This document shows positions 1 through 10,031 of a stretch of DNA of 64,000 bases, piece after piece. How positions within the stretch are numbered: position 1 is the stretch's first letter; the number at the start of each line of letters is the position of its first letter. The stretch lies in NCBI GenBank assembly GCA_907163375.1, contig CAJQUW010006100.1, forward strand, positions 1-64,000, read 5' to 3'. This DNA is from Prostheceraeus crozeri (taxonomy: Eukaryota > Platyhelminthes > Polycladida > Euryleptidae). A model generated the notes under the pieces. That model did not search any database, was not told the DNA's origin, and worked only from the letters and a program-made list of their open reading frames with translations. Position numbers and translations under genes: made by a program.

Positions 1-214
1 TGAATAACGTCCTTTCCAAGCGGTTAGATTTCTTTCTCATTCACTATTTCAACTTCACTTGTAGCTATCTTCGGATGGAGGTGATGCAGATTTCTACAAG
101 TAAAGTGACAAATCATCGAGTTTTTGCCAGCAATGAACGATTACTATTCACAACTGCCGTCTTGTGATTGTGAAACGCGTAGGTGTTGATGCCGCTAGAT
201 AGAAAACGCGTCTA

Positions 215-1209
215 CACTTTAAATCGCTCAATACCAATCACATACGAAGGATGCATACCAAAATATTTTTTTGGTATATTTCTGTATGATCTTGGTATAT
301 ATTTGTATGCTTTTCGCATGTTATTTCAAGTGTGGTATGCTTTACATACTAAAGCCATACCAGCACAATGTTAAAAGAAAGCATCAATCATGTCCAAAGT
401 ATGTTGATTTAAGGCTTTTTGTCAATAAAGATCACACTAATGCTACAACTGCTTTGTAAGTATTGAGATAATGACATTTTATAGTCAAACTAACAATACT
501 GAATTCGATTTTAATACATGTAAGTCCGAGGCATTTCATAAATAATCAATAAGTATTTGACTATCAACAATTATGCATTATGTAATTTTGGAACTAAGCA
601 TATTATCAATCCAAAATAAAGACACATTATAATTCATGAACGCAAAAATAGTTATGTTTGAGATATATAAGTCAACATGGTTGCTGAAAAGTTATCGTTT
701 TATTGAAATGATGTTTGTCAATTTAGTTCAAGGAAATGAGCTAATTATGAGTCTTGTGAATGCTATAAGACAAGTTGCAAAGATGACATGCGGCTTTAAT
801 TCCACAACAAATCTAATCTAGTTAAATACCACACTTTCACAAAGAAATATTCGCGGCTGGTATTACTGGAAAAAAGTTATTTGTAAGTAGTATGTAGTAT
901 AACATATTTTTTGCCATATGACATAAAGCTATTCATACGAAAGACATACGAAAGACATACCAATTTGCATCGGGTCTCGTATATAAAACATACCAAGAAT
1001 TCGTATTTCAACGTAAAACAGCCAATCACAGTTAGCATAGTTCGTATCGTTTACATACCAATCACATACGAAAGTAAATGGCCATTCGTCTGAAAAACAT
1101 ACCAGATTTCTTTATATATACCAGAATCTCGTATCAAATGTTGGTTTCAAATTGTATGTAAACTTGGTATGTGTTTGTATGTAATTTTCGTATCCAGCGA
1201 TTTACAGTG
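215..1209. mobile_element. 995-bp non-autonomous MITE with TA target duplication
   Basis: The ends are 14-bp inverted repeats, CACTTTAAATCGCT on the left and CACTGTAAATCGCT as the reverse complement of the right end. They are flanked by TA at 213-214 and 1210-1211. The duplicated segment at 2913-2923 shows the uninterrupted target (CGTCTACGCATCC), so insertion boundaries are proven within the window. A TA duplication points to the Tc1/mariner superfamily. No transposase is visible. The interior is packed with variants of CATACCA, CATACGAA and TTGGTATG on both strands, most densely within 230-380 and 900-1200. Confidence 0.9.
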
Positions 1210-1795
1210 TACGCATCCTACCTTGTTTATGCAGATCACTTTCTTAGGTGCATGTACGGTGTAATCGATTATGATTTGTATAAGTTAGGACACAAATGGT
1301 CGGGTTAATTCATGAATAGTCGAAGCCATTTTTGCAAGTACTTTGTAGTGAAAATGCATAGAAATGGAAGCATCTATATCAAAAGCACGTTTACGCACAC
1401 GTATCTTGTGATATCCTACACATTCCAAGGCACCTGCAGATGTAAATTGATGCAGACATGCCTTTTGTAAGGGATAAATCGCTTTCAATTTCTACAGGAG
1501 GATAGAATGATTGTCGTTTGAGTCAATTTTTTTGTTGAAGAGTAAGCTAAAGCAGACAAACAAGATTAGGCCTATGGCATGTGTAGTCTCAATTTTGAAG
1601 TGGACACTAGAAATTGTATGCGTTTTCATGAGAAGCCACTTTTGAAAGCACTGCAATCAATTTGTGTCGTGCTGAAGTGTAGTTCGTTGTAGATTGCTTG
1701 GACTAGTAGGGTAATTGTAGTGTGATGTTTGTGCCTTTGATGAAATGTGATGCAGCAAATGTACGAGTAGATGTACGTAGTATGTCTCGTTTCAG

Positions 1796-1867
1796 AATCA
1801 CCGAGCTCTACCTCAGACTTGCCAACAACGACTGAGAGTGCGACTCCGGAGATGACTACCACAAGTG
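1796..1867 (+). CDS. Host gene exon, Ser/Thr-rich linker (copy 1)
   Basis: A 72-bp phase 1-1 exon lies between the acceptor TTTCAG and the donor GTGAGT. It encodes about 24 residues, SPSSTSDLPTTTESAT followed by PEMTTTSG, with no cysteine. That is a mucin-like, probably O-glycosylated linker. A symmetrical phase lets it be added or skipped without shifting the frame. The near-identical neighbour at 3503-3574 has the same length and phase, which supports a real exon. It probably belongs to the same gene as the EGF exons downstream, which are also phase 1. That link is inferred, because 29 kb of intron intervenes. Confidence 0.6.
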
Positions 1868-1983
1868 GTGAGTAGTATTTTTAAGACATGATGAGTATTG
1901 TTGGGATGCAGGCAGCTGATCTTCGGAAGTGGTTGATGCATGTTTGATTTTCAGTATAGGGTGAAGGATTCCACGAATGAGAG

Positions 1984-2704
1984 ATCCTGCTAGCCAGCCA
2001 GATCAGGTCCGATGAACAGGAGCGTGTCAGAGCTTATGTGTGTGAATATTTATGTGTCCGGCTTGTTACTGATCACGCATGTGAGATGAGAGGTAGTAGT
2101 CAGGTGCACGTTGCTAAAGCGTCGATTGTCGAATGTGATTGGCTATTGATGTTCTTGGTTGTGGTTGCCGTTGCAATTTCTGAAGGGATTCGATTTCTGT
2201 TAGCGATTTGGCATTGAGAGTGCAAGTCGTTTGAATAAAGATCTCATGTAGGCTACTTATTGGTCTGTAGAATAGAAAAGAGTAATGGATTATTGGAATG
2301 GATGGTATGATATTGACTCAAAATCTATCAACTTGCGTCCGACGATGGACGCTAGCCTATCTTTGGCTGAGAAGTGTATAGTGCAGGCAATTGATATTTT
2401 AACCCACCACAGATTGCATTTGTTTCAAGAGGAGTGTGTTCATCTTGTTGAGAAAGAGTCCCTTTTCAGCATTTGAAAAATCTAGGAAAATCTGGTTAGT
2501 GGAACACCCTGAACTTTCCATTTGAAGAAGTCACAAGTCTTTTCTTAATATAATGAGCGTCATTCAGCCTCAATAAACACGTTTACCGCAGTGAAGTTTA
2601 CCACAGATGCAGATCGCAACAGTCAATCAAAATGATGCGATGCGGCTTTGCCTCAGTTACTGCATTTCTTCCACTGGACTGTCATAAGTGGCAGCTATGT
2701 TTTC
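1984..2704. other. Unique intronic sequence between the duplicated segments
   Basis: About 720 bp that is not repeated in the window. I see no exon, RNA gene or element ends here. If the duplication is strictly tandem, this is the part of a roughly 1.7-kb unit that has been lost or has diverged after copy 2. Confidence 0.6.
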
Positions 2705-3684
2705 TGAATAACGTCCTTTCCAAGCGGCTAGATTTCTTTCTCATTCACTATTTCAACTTCACTTGTAGCTATCTTCGGATGGAGGTGATGCAGATTTCTA
2801 CAAGTAAAGTGACAAATCATCGAGTTTTTGCCAGCAATGAACGATTACTATTCACAACTGCCGTCTTGTGATTGTGAAACGCGTAGGTGTTGATGCCGCT
2901 AGATAGAAAACGCGTCTACGCATCCCTACCTTGTTCATGCAGATCACTTTCTTAGGTGCATGTACGGTGTAGTCCATTATGATTTGTATAAGTTAGGACA
3001 CAAATGGTCGGGTTAATTCATGAATAGTCGAAGCCATTTTTGCAAGTACTTTGTAGTGAAAATGCATAGAAATGGAAGCATCTATATCAAAAGCACGTTT
3101 ACGCACACGTATCTTGTGATATCCTACACATTCCAAGGCACCTGCAGATGTAAATTGATGCAGACATGCCTTTTGTAAGGGATAAATCGCTTTTAATTTC
3201 TACAGGAGGATAGAATGATTGTCGTTTGAGTCAATTTTTTGTTGAAGAGTAAGCTAAAGCAGACAAACAAGATTAGGCCTATGGCATGTGTAGTCTCAAT
3301 TTTGAAGTGGACACTAGAAATTGTATGCGTTTTCATGAGAAGCCACTTTTGAAAGCACTGCAATCAATTTGTGTCGTGCTGAAGTGTAGTTCGTTGTAGA
3401 TTGCTTGGACTAGTAGGGTAATTGTAGTGTGATGTTTGTGCCTTTGATGAAATGTGATGCAGCAAATGTACGAGTAGATGTACGTAGTATGTCTCGTTTC
3501 AGAATCACCGAGCTCTACCTCAGACTTGCCAACAACGATTGAGAGTACTACTCGGGTGATTACTTCTACAAGTGGTGAGTCATATTTTTAAGACATGATG
3601 AGTATTGCTAGGATGCAGGCAGCTTATCTTCGGAGATGGTTGATGCATATTTGATTTTGGGTGAAGGATTCCACGAATGAGAGA
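2705..3684. repeat. Tandem segmental duplication, copy 2
   Basis: It matches 1-1983 without the MITE. It carries the empty MITE target near 2913-2923 and the second 72-bp exon. Similarity stops at about 3684, shortly after a shared GGTGAAGGATTCCACG word. Confidence 0.93.
3503..3574 (+). CDS. Host gene exon, Ser/Thr-rich linker (copy 2)
   Basis: A 72-bp phase 1-1 exon between TTTCAG and GTGAGT, encoding SPSSTSDLPTTIEST then TRVITSTSG. Compared with copy 1, the first 38 bp are identical and the rest has eight substitutions. These hit six codons and all change the amino acid (T/I, A/T, P/R, E/V, M/I, T/S). Splice sites and length are kept in both copies, so both could be used. The function is inferred to be an extracellular Ser/Thr-rich spacer. 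Confidence 0.6.
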
Positions 3685-4210
3685 CGGTGATAACCACATC
3701 TGTTTCGAATAACTGAACCGTGTCAGAACCTGAACCTGGAAACATCAAAATCAAAGTGAAGGATAATTAATAAAGAAGAAGACGTGTCTAAAGATCACTG
3801 TACTCTAGTTATCTGCGCTCAAGAAGTATTTCTGAATGTTTCAAGCTTACTTGAAAATTTGCTACCAAACTGACTCCAAAGCACGCTAACATTCCCAAAA
3901 CTAAACACGCTTTATTTAAATTCACCGACGTACGATCTACAAATTGATAGTATTCTCGCAAATGTCGATATTTAAGGTAAATACATATTCCACCTCTCAT
4001 AAAATATAAATTATCATAGTAAATTTTTCCTGAGTGACTGAAGTTTCTACCGGTATATGCTCTTCCTACAATCGTACATCACAATACTGTGATAACTGAT
4101 AATGCGAACAAAAATTTTTGACATTTGAATTCAATTACTGTTAACAAAATAAATCATCGTGAGGGTTTATCAGCATAACATGTGTGAAAGAAATTAATTC
4201 TCTAAAGCAG
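3685..4210. other. Intron, no feature seen
   Basis: AT-rich intronic sequence between the duplicated segment and the Polinton-like element. No supported exon or repeat. Confidence 0.5.
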
Positions 4211-4216
4211 GCAGTC
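4211..4216. repeat. Left target-site duplication GCAGTC of the Polinton-like element
   Basis: The six bases GCAGTC immediately precede the terminal AGTAGTTA. The same six bases directly follow the opposite end (TAACTACT) at 20087-20092. A 6-bp duplication and an AG...CT terminus are the known hallmarks of Polinton/Maverick insertion. Confidence 0.88.
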
Positions 4217-4236
4217 AGTAGTTACATTTTTCCCAC

Positions 4237-4345
4237 TTGAGGCTCACCCGGTTCATGATTTGGCCCTCTGCTCGATTTGAAGCGCAGTGGTTCGGATTTT
4301 GGCCCTTTTGAGGCGGAGCGGTTCGTATTTTGGCCCCTTTGGGTC
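4237..4345. repeat. Subterminal array of a roughly 32-bp unit, about 3 copies
   Basis: Units follow the pattern GAGGCGCAGCGGTTCGTATT then TTGGCCCTTT, starting 20 bp inside the tip. The matching array on the right arm has about seven copies. Confidence 0.85.
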
Positions 4346-4859
4346 GCGGAAGATCGTATGTGTCCTGTTTAAGTCCACTAGGATCGTGTTTTAGCCTCTT
4401 TAGGTGTAGTATGATAGGGATCTGGCCGGAAGGTTGTGGATGGAAGGTCGGAAAGGATGTCGGGAGGTGGCCGAGTATGTGATGGTAAGCATACCAAAGG
4501 AGAGACCGGTGCAGGGCGGAAAGTTGGACAGAAGGCGGTAGGAGAGAGAGTGGAGTTGGAAAGACAGTCCGGTGCAGGCAGGAGAGAGAAGCTGACAAGC
4601 AGAGTTTGTCCAAAGTGGGTCATGCTTTGAGGCATGTCGTGCAGAAGTGGACGTGTTTTGTCCACGGTATGCCCAACTTTTGATTGCAAGAGGAAGGAAG
4701 GAGGAGTTGTTCTGTGAGGCAAGGGTAGGAATCTCTGGAAAACGCCAGAGTTAGAAAAAGGTGGGTTTTGGACGTTTTGGGATGAGAAAGGCAATATTTC
4801 GGCATGAAGGAAGCCTCGGATGGGAAAACGGAGGGCAGATTCGGAATCTACGTGAAATT

Positions 4860-5300
4860 TTCTGGTTAGGGAGGTTGTTTCCAGCTCAATCGGAGAGAAA
4901 AAATTTTGTGGACGTCCCCCCTCTGAAACGAGACTTCCAACTTTGGTTCTAGAGATCGTAGAAAGTCGTGTGATAGCTCATTGGAAAGGTGAGAGTGGGA
5001 AAAATGCAGTGGAAAGCTCAGTTTGACCCTGTTTTTCTGGGTTTAGAGAGGAAAATGGCAGGAAAACGCCAGAGTGAGAAAAGGCAGGTTTTGGTCGTTT
5101 TGGACAATTTTGGGTTAGGAAGGATGTTTCCAGCTCAATCGGAGAGAAAAAAATTTTGAAGACGTCCCCCCTCTCGGCAGCGACCTTCCAACTTTGGTTC
5201 TAGAGATCGTAGACAGTCGTGCAATAGCTCATTTGAAAGCTAAGGGTGAGACAAATTCAGTGGAAGAAACTGTATGTTCATATCTGCCTTCGTCTAGATG
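4860..5300. repeat. About 250-bp tandem repeat inside the left inverted repeat, 2 copies
   Basis: The block containing CTCAATCGGAGAGAAAAA, GGACGTCCCCCCTC and CTTCCAACTTTGGTTC occurs near 4880 and again near 5128. The right arm carries three copies (about 18640-19310, spacing about 250 and 320 bp). Copy number therefore differs between arms that are otherwise nearly identical. Confidence 0.8.
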
Positions 5301-5693
5301 TGAGACGCCACTGAAAATTTTGGAAATTGGCGAAAAAACGACAGTTAGAATTTTTATGAAAATGGCTCTAGCGGGTGAAAGAAGCCTCGGACGGGAAAAC
5401 AGAGACCAGATTTGGAATCAGCGTGCCATTCTACATCTAGAGGGTGAGTTTCAAGTAAATCGGAGCACTAGAACCGGAGATAGACGTGTATAAAATTTGG
5501 ATGATGGATATTACGTCATCATCTGATCGCCACAAACTATATAAGTGGAATCTCTGCCTGTGGAAATCAGTTCTCCTCCCGACTGGGTTGGGGTAGCTGA
5601 ACTCCGGCGCTCCGATGATAGCATCGGAAATCTCCAAAAACCGGGTTTCCGTAGGAAGCCGAGTTAGAAAATATCAATGCTGATATCAGCTAA

Positions 5694-6032
5694 GGCGTCA
5701 GACTTATCAGTGAAAAACGAAAATTATGCTATACCAAGAACTTAATTTACAAAATTACGTGCAAATTATGCAATGCAATATATATAGGCGAGTCTTCCCG
5801 CTGTGTGCGTTCGAGAGTGAAAGAACATTTGAGTCAAGATAGCAGTGCGGTCTTCCAACACATTAAGACCAATCACGCAGGTTGCCCCTCACCCTGCATA
5901 TCATGGTCCGTTCTACATCAGAATTTGAACAACACTCAGAAAAGGCGCTCGCTGGAGGCTATGTACATTCGTCGTCACAGCGGGTCATTAATGAATGGAT
6001 GTCAAGGCTTGCACATTGACTTCGAGGTTTGA
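5694..6032 (+). other. GIY-YIG nuclease-like segment (Penelope-like) in the left inverted repeat
   Basis: An open segment encodes NLIYKITCKLCNAIYIGESS followed by RCVRSRVKEHLSQDSSAV and FQHIKTNH. This fits the GIY-YIG fold: the CNAIYIGESSR core, the R..EH helix and a downstream H. Within animal mobile DNA this combination is best known from the C-terminus of Penelope-like retroelements. About 80 bp downstream is a stem-loop (6111-6140) resembling the Penelope ribozyme end. I infer that a Penelope 3' end was captured in the Polinton arm. The alternative is a GIY-YIG gene native to the element. The same segment is present in the other arm. Confidence 0.65.
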
Positions 6033-6110
6033 GAACACTTCTCTCCTACTTGTCGTGAACTCATATCTTGCTCTGTATATAAATGCTTCATCTCTGCTTT
6101 TATTTTGTAA

Positions 6111-6140
6111 CCTTGAGAAAACCGTAAGGCGAAATCTTGG
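6111..6140 (+). ncRNA. Hammerhead-like stem-loop remnant downstream of the GIY-YIG segment
   Basis: The layout CCTTGAGAAAACCGTAAGGC then GAAATCTTGG resembles the CTGANGA / short stem / GAAA arrangement of Penelope-associated hammerhead motifs. The first core block is not canonical (CTTGAGA), so activity is doubtful. An identical copy lies at 17709-17738 on the other strand. Confidence 0.35.
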
Positions 6141-6479
6141 TTAATTTATTCATTAATACAATTTGTATCCGCTGAAATCAATTGCTTTTGATTTATACCT
6201 TATTTCCGGATACGTGGATCTTATCGGGTTTTTGAAATGTCAGACTTAGAGGTTAGCCAGGAGATGGCCTTCGTCTCCAGGCCATAAAAGACTCCAAAAC
6301 TTTAAAGGCTTGTAACTTTGCTTCTACAAGTCCGTCTGACTTGATTCAAAAAAGAGTCGATCGCTACTGATCAGACCTATAGTGACAGACTACTTGTAAA
6401 ATTTCATATGTAGTGTTAAAAAGTTGAAAAGTTTAGATTCACTATTTTTGGAGGTTTTCTGAGGTTTTCGACCCTGCTG

Positions 6480-7110
6480 AAGTCAATGAAGGCATGGTTA
6501 AGTGTGTACGAGCCACACTTGATACAAGCGGCTTTTCACTGAAAGCGTGCATGACACGGAGAGTTTTGCTGTAATATTCCACTGACCGGGTGTTCCTTCG
6601 GGACGGCGGATGATGCCGTAGTGATAAGTGTGGCAAGGGAGTGTGTCATATTTTAGACCGAAACCGCTGGGGCAACTCATGTTGGGCATTTGACACAGTT
6701 CTCAACGTAGCACTTTGAGCGTCAATCGGTTGAGTCTTAGCTATCTTGTCATGGGTGGCATCTAAACATCTCCATTGCAAAACGCTTGTGAATCACGGCT
6801 TGCTATCCCTCTCTACGGCTTGCTATCAAGCTGATCAGAGCAACGACTTGCCAACCTCTTGTAAATAACTCCACCGGTCTTCATGTCTGGCTATCAGGTC
6901 ATTGACGGTGCAAGTCACGGAGATTTTCGATGTCAGACTTCCTGTTGGTGGGCGTTCTTTCGAGACAGCGGTGAAGTCCGTAGCGATGAGTACTGCACGG
7001 GACGTTGTCAATGGTAATCCTTGTGAAACCTCTCTGCGTCATGTTTCCAAGTGGTTGCCTTTCGTCTCAACGTTGTACTCTGACCGCCAGGGCGACATTT
7101 AGCTATCTGC
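6480..7110 (-). promoter_or_regulatory. Two diverged promoter-like modules in the left inverted repeat
   Basis: Two stretches (about 6490-6700 and 6890-7105) are the inverted equivalents of 17150-17345 and 16750-16965. They are also related to 14830-15075 inside the element. Shared words on the module strand include CCCAACATGAG, GGTTTC.GTCTAA, TCACTACGGCAT and CCGTCCCGAAGGAAC. Short readings through them are probably not genes. Confidence 0.5.
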
Positions 7111-7369
7111 CACAGGTTGCCTCAAAATCTCCATTGCACTTGTCTCCCGATAGTTGGTCATACATGCGAGAATGAACCATGAGTTCTGCTTGTCTCTATC
7201 GCGGAGACGAAATGATGAAGGGATGAAACGGGAGGCCACCCTTGCACCACATGCAACACATACAACAGTCTTCTCTCTTCTGTAGCATTCAATCTCTTGT
7301 CATACGAATGAAAAGTCGTGTTAGATGACTGTTTACTGCAGCAAAGTCGAAAGTAACGCACTGGCATGA

Positions 7370-7384
7370 AGAATAAATCGGTGT
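7370..7384. repeat. Target-site duplication of nested LINE (left)
   Basis: AGAATAAATCGGTGT, repeated exactly at 8669-8683. It gives the exact boundaries of the LINE insertion. Confidence 0.88.
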
Positions 7385-8668
7385 AGCCAACGCTTCATGC
7401 CAGCGTGCCGTGCGATCACTGGCTGCTGTTTGACCACTCCTATTCCTCTTATTTTGTTGGAAGCTGGACTTCCTCCCCTCTCCGTGACCCTCACCGCTCA
7501 GTCTCTCTACTCTTATGAGCGCGCTCTTCGCCTCCCACCCTCGTTTCCCTTGTCTTCTCTAGCGACCCATTTCTGTCCCCAAGCGCGTCCGTTCCTATTC
7601 GTGGCGCTTCTTCTGTACTTCTCATCCACTTTCTCCACCTGTTTCTTCTCCGCGTAAGCCCCTGGTCTCCTGCCCTCCCTTCCCCCGTGGTCCACTCCTC
7701 TGTTCTCCGTGTCCCTAGCCCTGTCCTCCCCCTGCTCCCGTTCCGACCCAGTCCCTCTTCGCACCGCTTTGGTCCGAGACCACCTTTCCTCCCTCCCCGT
7801 TGCTGACCTGACCATCTGGACTTGCGGCTCCGTTATTGAACGACTCGGACCAGGTGGCTCGGGTGTTTTCATAAACTATTATTCATGCTCTTCCACTTTC
7901 TTTCCTTTCCTTTCATGCGGGAGCGCACTGTTCAAGCTTCACAGCTGAAATGGCTGCAATCCAGCATGCTCTCTCTTGGTCCGTTTCCCATCACTCCTCG
8001 TGTCTCTTTTCCTCTCTTCTTCTCTTGTCTGACTCTCTCTCGGCTCTGACCGTGCTCTCTTCACCCCGTCGTCCCTCTTGTCCACGTCTGTCCACTCTGT
8101 CTGGTCCTCTTTGTCGTCCCTCTGCTCTTCCTCGATCTCAGTGTCACTGCAGTGGCTTCCTGGTCACTCGAACATCAGTGGCAATGATAATGCAGATGTG
8201 CTTGCCAAAAGTGGCACTTCTCTCCCCTCTGCAGCTCCTCAGTGTCTGTCTTCTCTGAAGTCCTTCATTCGTCATTTCCTGTTCAACTCCTGGAGGACTT
8301 CTGTTCGTTCGTCTTTGATTTCTTCACAAGTCCCTGGAGTAGCAACTGAGGAGCTGTCCCTCCCTCGCGCTGTCCCTGCGCTCTCACGTCTTCGTTGCAA
8401 CGGCCACAGCCTTCTTCTCAACTCCTATCTTCACAGGATTGGCAGGTCCACTTCTCCTGACTGCCCTGTTTGTGGTGTAAAGCATGATGTACCCCACTTA
8501 CTGTGCTCTTGTCCCTCCCTCTCTTCTACCCGAGCGGCTATCTTCGGGTCCTCGGGCTCTGTTTTTGATCTTTGGCATCGCGCGTGGGGGGGTTGCCCGC
8601 CTTCTCGGTCTCCGCGGCATCCCGCCACACCCCTATCCGCGGGACGGGGTCGGGTAAACCAGCCAGCC
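7385..8668 (+). mobile_element. 5'-truncated RNase H-bearing LINE nested in the Polinton-like element
   Basis: A GC- and pyrimidine-rich insert unlike its surroundings, flanked by the exact 15-bp repeat AGAATAAATCGGTGT. It holds the 3' part of a LINE polyprotein. First comes the region after the reverse transcriptase (GLPPLSVTLTAQSLYSYERALRL in pieces near 7460-7540). Then an RNase H domain: LTIWTCGS near 7810 where DGS is expected, AEMAAI near 7945, SDSLSAL near 8030, and GHSNISGNDNAD near 8165. Then a cysteine motif CPVCGVKHDVPHLLCSCP (about 8461-8520). The first catalytic Asp of RNase H is Cys. There is one stop near 7657 and two frame changes, so it is dead. It probably belongs to the I/Jockey/R1 group of LINEs. 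No poly(A) tail. Confidence 0.85.
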
Positions 8669-8683
8669 AGAATAAATCGGTGT
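8669..8683. repeat. Target-site duplication of nested LINE (right)
   Basis: AGAATAAATCGGTGT, identical to 7370-7384. Confidence 0.88.
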
Positions 8684-10031
8684 TTCGTAAATGAGTACAC
8701 TCCAAACTCTAACGTGCTTCGTTGTAGGAATGTTAGCCAACGTTAAATTCATGATTTTTGAAGTAAAACTCAGAATGTAACATCAATGTGTTGCGTTTTC
8801 ATGACATTACCAACGTTGAATGATGGAGATGAAGAGTCAACATTCGATGCACACAACAGTGAATCAACTAGAATAGATCAAACCTGCTCATCACGTTTCA
8901 TAAACGCTAGGTGTGATCATGTGAGGACTTAAATTAAGACTCATAAATATGTGGGAGATGCGACATTCAAATTGAAAAAGTAGAAACGTCTTGATGGTCT
9001 GCAATCATGAAAGGTGAATGCACAAACACTGTTTCGTCAATCAGTACCGTCTGTACTGATTTGAATTGTATGTACCGTTTGTACTTAATTGAATTTGAAG
9101 TGTATTGAAAGATTCAATTTGACTCATGTGAAATTCGTAAACATCAAGGTTGTTAGAGTTAAACACTATTATCCGCGGTGTAAGAGACCAAGGGTTCAAT
9201 GCACTGCGTTACCAGCAGTGGCAATGAATTTTATGTTGATGAAACTTTCATGTAGATCATGATAGTGCTAGCGCTGTATTCCAGAATAATGTATCGAAAT
9301 AGCAGAATCAAATGTGTAAGCTGAAGCGTGTCTCATTCCAAACTAAGCGTGCTTTGGAAATCAATACTTGCATAGTATCTAAATGACAGCATCAAATGTG
9401 TAGACTGAAACGTGCAGTGGGTTAGTTGTTTCACTATAAACTAAATGTGCGTTGAAAATCAAAATTTGCATTGATGGAATCAACATTGAAGCATGTATCA
9501 TTTCAAACTAACTGTGTTACTGGAAGTCAACGTTAAGTGAATGTAGACGATAAATTCATAAAGTTTCATAAAATGACATTGCATCTTAAGGTTTCACACA
9601 TTGGATCTTTCGTTGTGGGAATCAAAATTTGGAGTGAGGCTACATACACTGAGACTAAACCTACATAGGAAGTAACCATCAATGGTTTTAGGGTGAAGCA
9701 GTTACATTGATGCCAGTGAAATCAGATGATGTCACTGCAAACACTTTTGCTATAGGATTATTGTACACTGCAGCCCTATGACTTCAGTCGGTTACTAATC
9801 CGATGCGGTTACTTTTAAACCAAATGTCTCCTTGATAAAAAATCAACTCCATTACTCTACGATCACTGAATGCTTCAGAGTTCAACACATTTCCTCTCAC
9901 GAATGCAGTGAGAGAACTCAGAATGGCTTGGTCGCTTATATCCATGTCAGGTTGGATGTCATAGGTCTTGAAGAAGGTAGCAAGCGCAGATGGGAGTTTC
10001 AGGCAATGATAGAGTGAGGTAGTGTGGAAAC
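8684..10031. other. Polinton-like interior without a recognised gene; degenerate repeats
   Basis: No convincing coding region. About 9290-9530 holds three degenerate units of about 100 bp built on GCATCAAATGTGTAGACTGAA, TTCAAACTAA.TGTG and GGAAATCAA. These are loosely like the better preserved satellite at 15795-16490. Confidence 0.45.

Larger units (their letters stand above)
1..1983. repeat. Tandem segmental duplication, copy 1 (cut by window edge)
   Basis: Positions 1-1983, minus the 995-bp insertion at 215-1209, align almost base for base with 2705-3684. Over 1-214 I see a single substitution, and over about 1212-1795 about four differences. Divergence rises after about 1832. The copy contains the Ser/Thr-rich exon 1796-1867 and its flanking introns. 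Position 1 is already inside the repeat, so it probably extends left of the window. Nearly identical introns imply recent duplication or ongoing conversion. Confidence 0.93.
4217..7215. repeat. Left terminal inverted repeat of the Polinton-like element
   Basis: The reverse complement matches 16635-20086. The inner part (about 5700-7200) is almost identical, since long open stretches on both sides translate identically. The outer 1.4 kb differs more and has fewer internal repeat copies. Similarity weakens after about 7215, and a faint match continues to about 7290. Contents from outside in: short subterminal array, two copies of a 250-bp repeat, GIY-YIG segment, two promoter-like modules. Confidence 0.93.

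Noticed and set aside
1285-1488. Minus-strand reading of 67 residues in the duplicated segment
   Set aside because: Not kept in copy 2 as a longer frame, no motif, and located in an intron.
4215-4794. Open readings of 130 residues or more near the outer part of the left inverted repeat, with equivalents in the right
   Set aside because: They run through tandem repeats in the arms, have no domain signature, and change with repeat copy number. Treated as non-coding.
6902-7102. A 66-residue reading, identical in both Polinton arms
   Set aside because: Identity reflects arm homogenisation. The sequence is one of the diverged promoter-like modules and the reading is not kept in the related copy at 14830-15075.
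7513-7872. A 119-residue minus-strand reading rich in Arg/Gly/Glu
   Set aside because: Antisense shadow of the pyrimidine-rich LINE coding strand.
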